Assembly: GCA_902572605.1 (NCBI GenBank)
Contig: CACGGD010000001.1
Span: 312,001-376,000, forward strand
Direction: 5' to 3'
Length of the DNA stretch: 64,000 nucleotides
Source of the DNA: an uncultured Pelagibacteraceae bacterium
GTDB lineage: Bacteria > Pseudomonadota > Alphaproteobacteria > Pelagibacterales > Pelagibacteraceae
Made by a program: the position numbers and the translations under genes. The notes beneath the pieces were generated by a model. The model worked only from the letters and a program-made list of their open reading frames with translations. It had not been told where the DNA came from and did not search any database. Positions 17,613 to 24,305 of this stretch are shown in pieces; within the stretch, counting starts at the first letter, position 1; each line of letters opens with the position of its first letter.

Positions 17613-18388
17613 TGAAAAAAATTAATTTAGCAATAACTGGTTGTATGGGAAGAATGGGCCAACAACTCATCAAAAGCTCTAAAGCAAGTAAAAGCTTTAA
17701 AATAGTAGCTATAACTGAAAATAAAATAATAAATAAAGATATAATGGGTATCAGACCTAATGTTAACAATGAGAATGCATTTAAAAAAGCAAATGTAATA
17801 ATAGATTTTACCGTACCTAAATGCACCTTTGAAGTTTTAAAAATTGCATCAAAACTTAAAAAAAGAGTGGTTATTGGAACAACAGGATTTACTAAAAAAG
17901 AAGAAGATATAATTAAAAGATACTCAAGAAAAATTCCGATTCTTAAGGCTGGAAATATGAGTCTTGGGGTAAACTTGCTAATGTATTTGACTGAAATAGC
18001 TTCAAAGTCACTTAATAGTAATTTCTTAACTAAAGTTTTTGAAGCTCACCATAAAAATAAGAAAGATCATCCTTCTGGAACAGCTTTAATGCTTGGTAAA
18101 GGCATAGCCGTAGGAAAAAATAAAGATTTGTATAGGTTAATGGGTAAAAAGTATTTGAACAAAAAATCTTTTCCCTATGGAAAAAAAATTAATTTTAATT
18201 CATTAAGAAAAGGTTCAGTAATAGGAAAACATGAGGTTTCTTTTTCAAGTGGAAAAGAAATAGTTTCTTTAAATCACGAGGCTTTTGATAGAGCTCTTTT
18301 TTCAGAAGGTGCATTAACAGCAGCAAAATGGATAATAGGTAAAAAACCTGGCTTATATTCCATGAGAAACGTTTTGAACTTCAAATAA
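17612..18388 (+). CDS. dapB: 4-hydroxy-tetrahydrodipicolinate reductase
   Basis: Second committed step of the lysine/meso-diaminopimelate pathway, which supplies peptidoglycan. I start it at ATG 17612 (MKKINLAITGCMGRMG, 258 residues), since the longer frame from 17561 runs out of phase through the small membrane gene. Motifs: nucleotide-binding ITGCMGRMGQQL (about 8-19), VIGTTGFTKKE, and the catalytic EAHHKNKKDHPSGTAL (about 143-158). Length is normal, though it is unusually lysine-rich. Confidence 0.95.
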   Translation: MKKINLAITGCMGRMGQQLIKSSKASKSFKIVAITENKIINKDIMGIRPNVNNENAFKKANVIIDFTVPKCTFEVLKIASKLKKRVVIGTTGFTKKEEDIIKRYSRKIPILKAGNMSLGVNLLMYLTEIASKSLNSNFLTKVFEAHHKNKKDHPSGTALMLGKGIAVGKNKDLYRLMGKKYLNKKSFPYGKKINFNSLRKGSVIGKHEVSFSSGKEIVSLNHEAFDRALFSEGALTAAKWIIGKKPGLYSMRNVLNFK

Positions 18389-18411
18389 ATTTTAAATAGA
18401 ATTTAGGCTCA

Positions 18412-19065
18412 GTGAATAATAAAGAAAAGTCTAAGATAATCCTTAGGATTTTAAATAAAATCTATCCTAGTGTTCCAGTGCCTTTAAAGCACAGAAATTT
18501 ATTTACTTTATTAGTTTCTGTGGCTTTGTCAGCTCAAACTACTGATGTAAACGTTAATAAAGCAACAAGAAATATATATCCAAAATATAATAAACCTGAG
18601 CACTTTGTTAATTTAGGAAGAAAAAAAATTGAAAAATTAATAAGAAGCACCGGTTTTTTTAAGAGAAAAGCTAAAAGTGTGTATTTACTCTCAAAGCAAT
18701 TAGTGGAAAAACATGGAGGAAAAGTCCCAGGAAATTTTGAAGATCTTGAAAAATTACATGGTGTAGGACATAAAACAGCTAGCGTAGTAATGTCTCAAGG
18801 TTTTGGGTACCCAACTTTTCCTGTAGACACCCATATTCATCGATTGGCACAAAGATGGGGTTTAACTAATGGTAAAAATGTTGTTCAAACTGAAAAAGAT
18901 TTGAAAAGACTATTTCCTAAAAAATCATGGAATAAACTTCATCTCCAGATAATTTGGTACGGAAGAGAATATTGTCAAGCTAGGGAATGTTACGGTATAG
19001 CTTGTAAAATTTGTAAAAGCTGTTATCCAAAAAGAAAAAAACCAATTAAAACAAAAAAAGCTTAA
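18412..19065 (+). CDS. nth: Endonuclease III-type DNA glycosylase/AP lyase
   Basis: Removes oxidised pyrimidines and nicks abasic sites in base-excision repair. GTG start at 18412. The helix-hairpin-helix LHGVGHKTASVV carries the catalytic Lys (K121) and FPVDTHIHR the catalytic Asp (D139). The C-terminal cluster region has cysteines at 188, 193, 198, 201 and 204, which does not match the E. coli spacing C-x6-C-x2-C-x5-C. The 188-198-201 spacing (x9, x2) is instead of the kind found in some divergent Nth proteins. The Fe-S cluster may therefore be bound differently or be absent. Length (217) is normal. Confidence 0.92.
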   Translation: MNNKEKSKIILRILNKIYPSVPVPLKHRNLFTLLVSVALSAQTTDVNVNKATRNIYPKYNKPEHFVNLGRKKIEKLIRSTGFFKRKAKSVYLLSKQLVEKHGGKVPGNFEDLEKLHGVGHKTASVVMSQGFGYPTFPVDTHIHRLAQRWGLTNGKNVVQTEKDLKRLFPKKSWNKLHLQIIWYGREYCQARECYGIACKICKSCYPKRKKPIKTKKA

Positions 19066-19067
19066 AT

Positions 19068-19997
19068 ATGAAAATAATAGGAATTGGAAATGCTATTGTA
19101 GATGTTATTTGCAAAGTAGATGATAGTTTTTTAGCAAATAACAAATTAACGAAAAGCACAATGAAACTCGTAGACGAAAAAGAATTCAAGAAATTGTTAT
19201 CAAATCTTAAAATTCAAGAAACGGTTTCAGGCGGCTCTGTAGCAAATACAATAGCTGGTCTTTCTCGGCTTGGAAATAAAGTAGGATTTATTGGTAAAAT
19301 AAGTAATGATGAATTAGGCTATAAGTATGAAGAAGGTTTAAAAAAAGAAAATATTGAATATTTTTATTCTAAAAAAAAAGAAATATTACCAACCGGAACT
19401 TGCTTAATACTAATCACACCTGACTCTGAAAGAACGATGTGTACTTTTCTCGGAACAGCAGGAAAAATCAACGAAAATGATATAAATGTTAATGCAATAA
19501 AAAATAGTGAGATTTTATTTCTTGAAGGCTATTTGTGGGATGAAGGTGAACCTAAAAGAGCTTTTGATAAAGCAATGCAATATTCAAATAAAGTTGGGAT
19601 GTCTTTATCTGATTTATTCTGTGTAGAGAGACACAAATCACATTTTTTAGACTTAGTTAAAAATAAGTTAGATATTACATTTGCAAATGAACAAGAAATT
19701 ATGTCTTTAATTAGCACTGAAAATTTTGATGAAGTAATTAAATTTTCTCAACAATTAGAAAAATTAATTATCATTACTAGGGGAGAAAAAGGAGCAACTG
19801 CTATTCAAGGTAGTGAAGTTGTAACAAACAAGGCACAAAAAAATCTGAAAATTGTAGATTTAACAGGTGCAGGAGATCTTTTTGCAGCAGGTTTTTTGCA
19901 TGGCTATATAAACAATCTTTCTTTAAAAGAAAGCTTAGATAAAGGAACTGAAATGTCTTCAAAAATAATTCAAACTATTGGTGCTCGATTAAACTAA
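19068..19997 (+). CDS. PfkB-family carbohydrate/nucleoside kinase (adenosine kinase-like)
   Basis: A 309-residue ribokinase-fold kinase. The N-terminal signature ETVSGGSVANTIAGLSRLGN (about 45-64) and the C-terminal PfkB signature DLTGAGDLFAAGFLHGY (about 264-280), with the catalytic Asp and anion hole, are both present. Alphaproteobacterial proteins of this kind are usually annotated as adenosine or sugar kinases; the substrate cannot be read from the sequence. It follows nth by 2 bp and is the last gene of the rightward dnaJ-to-kinase run. Confidence 0.85.
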   Translation: MKIIGIGNAIVDVICKVDDSFLANNKLTKSTMKLVDEKEFKKLLSNLKIQETVSGGSVANTIAGLSRLGNKVGFIGKISNDELGYKYEEGLKKENIEYFYSKKKEILPTGTCLILITPDSERTMCTFLGTAGKINENDINVNAIKNSEILFLEGYLWDEGEPKRAFDKAMQYSNKVGMSLSDLFCVERHKSHFLDLVKNKLDITFANEQEIMSLISTENFDEVIKFSQQLEKLIIITRGEKGATAIQGSEVVTNKAQKNLKIVDLTGAGDLFAAGFLHGYINNLSLKESLDKGTEMSSKIIQTIGARLN

Positions 19998-19998
19998 A

Positions 19999-20106
19999 TT
20001 ATTTTTTTTTTCTTTTAAAACTGCCTTTTCCTTTTTTTGGCTTAATAACGCGTTTGCGGTATTTTGCAGTAAATAAATCTAAAGCTATTTTGTTTCTTTT
20101 CTTCAT
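19999..20106 (-). CDS. 35-residue ArfA-like peptide (candidate ribosome-rescue factor)
   Basis: Frame from ATG 20106-20104 to TAA, 35 residues, strongly basic. Residues 11-31 include LFTAKYRKRV and KKGKGSFKRK, close to the conserved core of ArfA (LFRQRV...KKGKGSYxRK in E. coli), which recruits release factor 2 to ribosomes stalled on non-stop mRNA. The N-terminal and C-terminal parts of E. coli ArfA are absent. Its ATG overlaps the TGA of the upstream response regulator (ATGA), so it is probably translationally coupled. No RNase III-type hairpin is visible inside the gene, unlike E. coli arfA. The alternative is a small basic ribosome-associated peptide of another kind. Confidence 0.55.
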   Translation of the reverse strand: MKKRNKIALDLFTAKYRKRVIKPKKGKGSFKRKKK

Positions 20107-20729
20107 AGTAAGTACCCTTTTGTATTATTTAAAATAAACTCTTCATCTGCAAATTTTAATTTTATCTTTTTTCTTAGCCTATAAATATGTGTTTCTACTG
20201 TGTGAGTATCGGCATCTTCTGAATATTTCCAGACTTCATCTAAAATCTTGTTTTTGCTAATAGGTTTATTATAACTTAAAAATAGTTCCAAAAGTTGAAT
20301 TTCCTTTTCTGTCAATAACACGTAGCTTTTGTCTCTTAATAGTTTCTTCTCATTCTTATCTAAAATGTAATTTTTTACTTTAATAGAGGAGTTTTTAGAA
20401 AAATTTTTCCTTACAATTGAGTTTTCAATTATCTTATTAATCTCATCTAATTTTGCAGGTAAAAATATTTTATCTGAGAAAATGTCAAATTTTTTTTTAT
20501 CTAAATTACAAGCTAAAATTTTTATTTTGTTAGACTTTTTCAGTATCTCTGAAGAAGAGTTATTTTTAAAGAAATCTTGATGGCAAAGTAAAATATCATA
20601 ACTATCAAAAGATTTTAACTCTATATCTGTATCAATTGTTGTTAATTTAAAATTTAAATGATCTTTAAGTTCTTTTAATGAAATGTTAAAATTTTTAGAC
20701 CCAAAAGATAAAACGTTTATTTTATGCAT
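20103..20729 (-). CDS. OmpR/PhoB-type regulator with degenerate receiver domain
   Basis: 208 residues. The C-terminal winged-helix domain is intact (LLTEKEIQLLELFLSYNKP, then HTVETHIYRLRKKIK and TKGYLL, about 115-208) and should bind DNA. The N-terminal receiver-like domain (about 1-105) lacks the usual acidic pair, and the position expected for the phosphoacceptor Asp is H50 (DILLCHQDF), so it is probably not phosphorylated in the ordinary way. No histidine kinase is nearby. It is divergent from the L,D-transpeptidase with start codons back to back (ATGCAT), and its stop overlaps the ArfA-like gene. Confidence 0.8.
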   Translation of the reverse strand: MHKINVLSFGSKNFNISLKELKDHLNFKLTTIDTDIELKSFDSYDILLCHQDFFKNNSSSEILKKSNKIKILACNLDKKKFDIFSDKIFLPAKLDEINKIIENSIVRKNFSKNSSIKVKNYILDKNEKKLLRDKSYVLLTEKEIQLLELFLSYNKPISKNKILDEVWKYSEDADTHTVETHIYRLRKKIKLKFADEEFILNNTKGYLL

Positions 20730-21215
20730 ATATTTATAAAAAATAAAAAACTTATTTTAGATAAGTATAGAATAAAATGTGCCATTGGTAAAAGAGGAAT
20801 TGGTCATAAAAAAAGAGAAGGTGATAAGATAACCCCAAAAGGTAAATTCAAAATTAAGACTATTTTATATCGTAAAGATCGTGTATCACACTTTAAGTCT
20901 AAAATTACCACGTTACCTATTACAAAAGATATGGGTTGGTGTGATGATCCAAAATCAAAAAAATACAATAAATTGATTAAGCTTCCTTTTAAAGGTAGCG
21001 CTGAAAAACTTTATAAAGAAGATAATACTTACGATATAATTTTAGTTTTGAATTATAATTTTAACCCGATACAAAAAGGAAAAGGAAGTGCAATTTTTTT
21101 ACATGTAGCAAGCAAAAATTATAAAAGTACATTGGGGTGCATTGCAGTAAGTAAATTTAATTTAAAGAAAATAATTAAAAAAATTAATAAATCTACAATT
21201 GTAAATATATCCTAA
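20724..21215 (+). CDS. L,D-transpeptidase catalytic domain protein (YkuD-like)
   Basis: 163 residues, essentially a bare YkuD/ErfK catalytic domain. KITPKGKFKI (about 35-44) is the family TPxGxF motif; the active-site segment FLHVASKNYKSTLGCIAVS holds H127 and the catalytic C139 in the GC(I/V)xxS context. Such enzymes make 3-3 crosslinks or attach lipoproteins to peptidoglycan. No signal peptide is visible, so either the start is wrong or export is unusual; this short cytosolic-looking form is common in Alphaproteobacteria. It overlaps the convergent yggS by 4 bp. Confidence 0.78.
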   Translation: MHIFIKNKKLILDKYRIKCAIGKRGIGHKKREGDKITPKGKFKIKTILYRKDRVSHFKSKITTLPITKDMGWCDDPKSKKYNKLIKLPFKGSAEKLYKEDNTYDIILVLNYNFNPIQKGKGSAIFLHVASKNYKSTLGCIAVSKFNLKKIIKKINKSTIVNIS

Positions 21216-21862
21216 GATCTCTCACCAAATATTGAACTCCCTATTCTTAAATACGTAGATTTATATTTAATAGCATCCATATAATCTGATGACATTCCAA
21301 TGCTTAACTCTTTAAAACCAAGTGAAGCGTTCAGCTCGGATATACTTCTGAAATATTCTTCAGGTTTATTATTATTTGGTGGTATAGCCATTAAACCTAA
21401 AACATTTAGATTTTTTTCTTTAACACAATAATTATAAAAAGCATCTACCTCATTGTAGGAAATGCCGGATTTTTGTGTTTCATTTCCCAAATTAACCTGG
21501 ATAAAATATTTAAGAGATTTATTAAAATCTTTTTGAGCTCTTGCTATAACGTCTACAAGTTTTTGGCTATCTAAAGAATGTATATAATCAAAGATTTGAA
21601 CTGCTTTTTTTGCTTTGTTACTCTGTAATTTACCAATCATATGGAGCTTTAATTCTTTTTTTTCATTTTTTATTCGTAACCACTTTACCTCTGCCTCTTG
21701 AACTTTATTCTCACCATAATGTATGTGACCATGATCGATCAGCGGCATGATGTGATCCAAGGAAAATGTTTTGCTTACTGCAACTATGGTTCTTGAGGTA
21801 TTATCAGAAACTTTTTCAATATTAGATTTTATTTTGTTATATCTTTCAACTATGATGCTCAT
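21212..21862 (-). CDS. yggS: YggS/PLPBP family pyridoxal-phosphate homeostasis protein
   Basis: A PLP-binding TIM-barrel protein that buffers intracellular PLP. I start at ATG 21862 (MSIIVERYNKI, 216 residues), because the longer frame from 21919 runs into the divergent ThiE-like gene. Motifs: IVAVSKTFSLD with the PLP-binding Lys, HYGENKVQEAEVK, HMIGKLQSNKAKKA (about 83-96), and the C-terminal SIGMSSDYMDAI with YLRIGSSIFG. Its start codon directly abuts that of the divergent gene (CATATG). Confidence 0.93.
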   Translation of the reverse strand: MSIIVERYNKIKSNIEKVSDNTSRTIVAVSKTFSLDHIMPLIDHGHIHYGENKVQEAEVKWLRIKNEKKELKLHMIGKLQSNKAKKAVQIFDYIHSLDSQKLVDVIARAQKDFNKSLKYFIQVNLGNETQKSGISYNEVDAFYNYCVKEKNLNVLGLMAIPPNNNKPEEYFRSISELNASLGFKELSIGMSSDYMDAIKYKSTYLRIGSSIFGERS

Positions 21863-22438
21863 ATGTTTGTCTTTAAAAATAAATATTTTTTTATAATAGA
21901 AAGTATCAGAGATATACAATTAAAAGATATAAAAAATTCAAATAAATTCAGCATAATTTATAGATCAAAAAATATAGCTGAAAATACGGAAAAATTAATG
22001 AAATTTAGAAAAGTCTGTAAAACAAAAAATGTAGATTTTTATGTTTCTAACAACTTAAAGCTGGCGAATCTTCTAAAAGCAGATGGTGTATATATCTCTG
22101 CCTACAATAAAGATCTTAAATTTGCTCATTTAAAAAATTTTAACTTAAGAATAATTGGGTCTGCTCATAATATTAAAGAACTTAATATAAAAAAATTACA
22201 AGGCTGTTCTAGTATTATTTTCTCACGTTTATTTGAGACATCTTATAAGTATAAAAAAGGTTTTTTAGGTGTAATTAGATTTAATCTTTTAAGACTTTCT
22301 AGAAAAGAAAATTTGGTTCCTTTAGGAGGAATAAGATTGTCTAATTTGAATAAACTGAATACCGTAAAATGTGACTCTTTTGCTTTATCATCAGAGATGA
22401 TAAATAAACCAGTTGTTTTCTCAAGCCGTTGCTTTTAA
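21863..22438 (+). CDS. ThiE/TenI-like protein (thiamine phosphate synthase family)
   Basis: 191 residues of the ThiE/TenI fold: IYRSK near residue 32, the NLKLANLLKADGVYIS segment, IIGSAHNIKEL (family GxSxH), FSRLFETSYKYKKGFLG (compare FPTxSHxGxxxLG) and VPLGGIRLSNL near the end. ThiE joins HMP-PP and thiazole phosphate in thiamine synthesis, while TenI-like proteins are thiazole tautomerases; the sequence is divergent enough that I cannot choose. No other thi gene is in the window. It is followed by a strong hairpin terminator. Confidence 0.7.
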   Translation: MFVFKNKYFFIIESIRDIQLKDIKNSNKFSIIYRSKNIAENTEKLMKFRKVCKTKNVDFYVSNNLKLANLLKADGVYISAYNKDLKFAHLKNFNLRIIGSAHNIKELNIKKLQGCSSIIFSRLFETSYKYKKGFLGVIRFNLLRLSRKENLVPLGGIRLSNLNKLNTVKCDSFALSSEMINKPVVFSSRCF

Positions 22439-22454
22439 TTAAGAATTATTTAAT

Positions 22455-22490
22455 AAAAAAAAAGGGGCGAAAAATCGCCCCTTTTAATTT
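22455..22490 (-). terminator. Hairpin terminator after the porin (possibly bidirectional)
   Basis: An 11 bp perfect stem, AAAAGGGGCGA (22460-22470) paired with TCGCCCCTTTT (22475-22485), with a 4-base loop. On the minus strand it is followed by nine T's, fitting Rho-independent termination of the porin gene ending at 22510. On the plus strand TTTTAATTTT follows, so it may also end the ThiE-like transcript. Confidence 0.88.
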
Positions 22491-22509
22491 TATAAACTAA
22501 CTAAACTAA

Positions 22510-23544
22510 TTAGAACGCAAAGTTTAGAGCGATAATTGTATCGCTAGCATCTACACCTTCAGAGTGCGAAATATTACTATAATCAGCTTGCGCTATTGAT
22601 AGTGTTGCACCACCTAAATTGTAAGCAGCTTGTATAGAGTCCATGTCTATATCTGTGCTTGCTGTAGATGAAGTTTGGAAGTGTTGTTCACTTGTCTCAG
22701 TTGTGTAAGACACTGATAATTGGTCATTAACAGCGAAACCTATAGACATACCTGTGTTTTCATAATATTCCACAGTTGTTGCACCAGCAGTTACTGCTGC
22801 AGTTGTTGTAGGAGCGTTGTATGACTTACCATAACCTAGTGTTACGTTAGCTATAGCGTATTCAATACCATAAGCACCACCTTCTTCTAATTGAGTTTCA
22901 TCAGTTTTACCATCGTCATAGTCTTCTATTTCGTAAAGAGAAGCAGACAAAGTTAAACCATCAATTGGCTTACTTACTAATGAGTAAAACGTAGCGTTGT
23001 CGCCATTAGTAGTATTTTGTGAGTTCGCGCTATTACCATCTGCTTTTGTTTGACCATAAGCAAAATGTCCTGTTGTTCCAAAAGGTAATTCTGGAGTGTG
23101 GTATTGCAATGTAGCGTAAGACAGTTCAGAAGATGGGTATGTAATACCTTCACTTAGACCTGTATCAGTCATTGAAGTGTATGCTGATTGATCGAAAGCA
23201 TACTCTTTACTATTTCCACATTCAGATACACAGATTTTAAATGTTCCCATATCGCCCATTCCTATTGCGATTTGAGTATCATCGTTAGCTGCGTCACCAC
23301 TGTCAGTGTTTCTTGGATCTAGTTCCATAGAGTAGCTCCATGTAAAACCATTGTCCATTTCACCACTAGCTGTGAAATTTAATTCGTTTGAAATACCGAT
23401 TGTATTATCAATATTAGATTGTCCTTGTGTAGTAAGGTATGTAGCTTTAGCTGAACCACTTACACTTAATTCACCTGCGTTAGCAGACAACATCAAAGAT
23501 AATGAAGCGATAGAAACGAATAAAGTTTTCATTATTGTTTTCAT
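22510..23544 (-). CDS. Outer-membrane porin
   Basis: 344 residues with a clear signal peptide (MKTIMKTLFVSIASLSLMLS, cleavage after ANA), a beta-rich mature region of alternating hydrophobic residues, abundant Gly/Thr/Ser/Asp and few lysines, and a C-terminal aromatic residue (IIALNFAF) as recognised by the BAM machinery. This is the pattern of the Gram-negative trimeric porin family. The two cysteines in KICVSECGNS are unusual for a porin. Its base composition is less AT-rich than its neighbours, as expected for a highly expressed gene. It has its own promoter region and terminator. Confidence 0.85.
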   Translation of the reverse strand: MKTIMKTLFVSIASLSLMLSANAGELSVSGSAKATYLTTQGQSNIDNTIGISNELNFTASGEMDNGFTWSYSMELDPRNTDSGDAANDDTQIAIGMGDMGTFKICVSECGNSKEYAFDQSAYTSMTDTGLSEGITYPSSELSYATLQYHTPELPFGTTGHFAYGQTKADGNSANSQNTTNGDNATFYSLVSKPIDGLTLSASLYEIEDYDDGKTDETQLEEGGAYGIEYAIANVTLGYGKSYNAPTTTAAVTAGATTVEYYENTGMSIGFAVNDQLSVSYTTETSEQHFQTSSTASTDIDMDSIQAAYNLGGATLSIAQADYSNISHSEGVDASDTIIALNFAF

Positions 23545-23652
23545 TGTTTTATCCTTTGTTTTTGTTTTAATAATTAAAACGTGAAGAAAATTAACATTTT
23601 CAGGCCTTTTTAAAATTCAAAAACCTCAAATTTACTATTATATTTGCAATAT

Positions 23653-23668
23653 GTTGTATAATTACAAC
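23653..23668. promoter_or_regulatory. 16 bp inverted repeat in the porin/DUF3576 intergenic region
   Basis: GTTGTA-TAAT-TACAAC, 6 bp perfect arms with a 4 bp centre, lies in the 229 bp gap between the divergent porin and DUF3576 genes. A TATAAT-like box for the porin is readable on the minus strand at 23642-23637, and TTGTAA (23667-23662), partly within the repeat, would be its -35 with a 19 bp spacer. An operator controlling the porin is a reasonable guess, but AT-rich palindromes arise by chance. The rest of this gap holds no gene. Confidence 0.35.
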
Positions 23669-23773
23669 ACTTTTTAAGGTCTTTTTCTATTTTTAATAGA
23701 ATATTGAAATTTAAACAATTTTTTTGTTTTTCCTTATTCTTTGGCATAAACATTAATATAATCCTTATAAAAA

Positions 23774-24298
23774 ATGACAAAAAACTTAAAATTTTTATTA
23801 ATTATTCTTCTTAGTGTAACAATGTTGACATCCTGCCAGGCTTTTAAACCCAAAAAAGTCGATACTAGAGAAGTTCCTATCAAAGGAGACGATAGGGCAA
23901 GAAAGGCTATAGAGGAAGGTGGAGGTGTTTCATTAAAAAATGTCCTTAATAAAAGAAGAGGAACAAACTTTGAATTTAGTTCATCTAATTCAATGTGGAG
24001 AGCATCATTAGAAATTTTAGATTTTCTTCCTTTAAGTACTGTAGATTATTCTGGTGGAATGATAGTATCAGATTGGTACACGGGTGAAAGTTCGAATGAA
24101 GCAATTAAAATTTCAATTAGATTTCTATCTAATGAAGTTCGAAGCGATAGTCTAAAAATAGTTGTTCATAAAAAAAAATGTTCAGAAAATCAATCTTGTA
24201 GAACTCAATTATTAAATAATTCAAAAATTAGTGAGGAGTTAAGAGTTACGATTTTAAAAAAAGCAGCTGAATTAGAAAAAGAAAAAAAGAAAAAATAA
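23774..24298 (+). CDS. DUF3576 lipoprotein
   Basis: 174 residues with a lipobox (MLTSC, C21) after a short hydrophobic signal. The mature part contains [20 protein letters not shown] and [11 protein letters not shown], the signatures of DUF3576, an alphaproteobacterial outer-membrane lipoprotein family of unknown function. In Alphaproteobacteria it regularly precedes leuS and lptE, as here, which suggests a link to outer-membrane assembly. The C-terminus is lysine-rich. The gap to leuS is 7 bp, so an operon is likely. Confidence 0.85.
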   Translation: MTKNLKFLLIILLSVTMLTSCQAFKPKKVDTREVPIKGDDRARKAIEEGGGVSLKNVLNKRRGTNFEFSSSNSMWRASLEILDFLPLSTVDYSGGMIVSDWYTGESSNEAIKISIRFLSNEVRSDSLKIVVHKKKCSENQSCRTQLLNNSKISEELRVTILKKAAELEKEKKKK

Positions 24299-24305
24299 AT
24301 CTTTA

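Noticed and set aside
23545..23773. Small RNA or extra gene in the 229 bp porin/DUF3576 gap.
   Set aside because: No frame with a start and plausible composition and no strong hairpin apart from the 16 bp palindrome; read as a promoter region.
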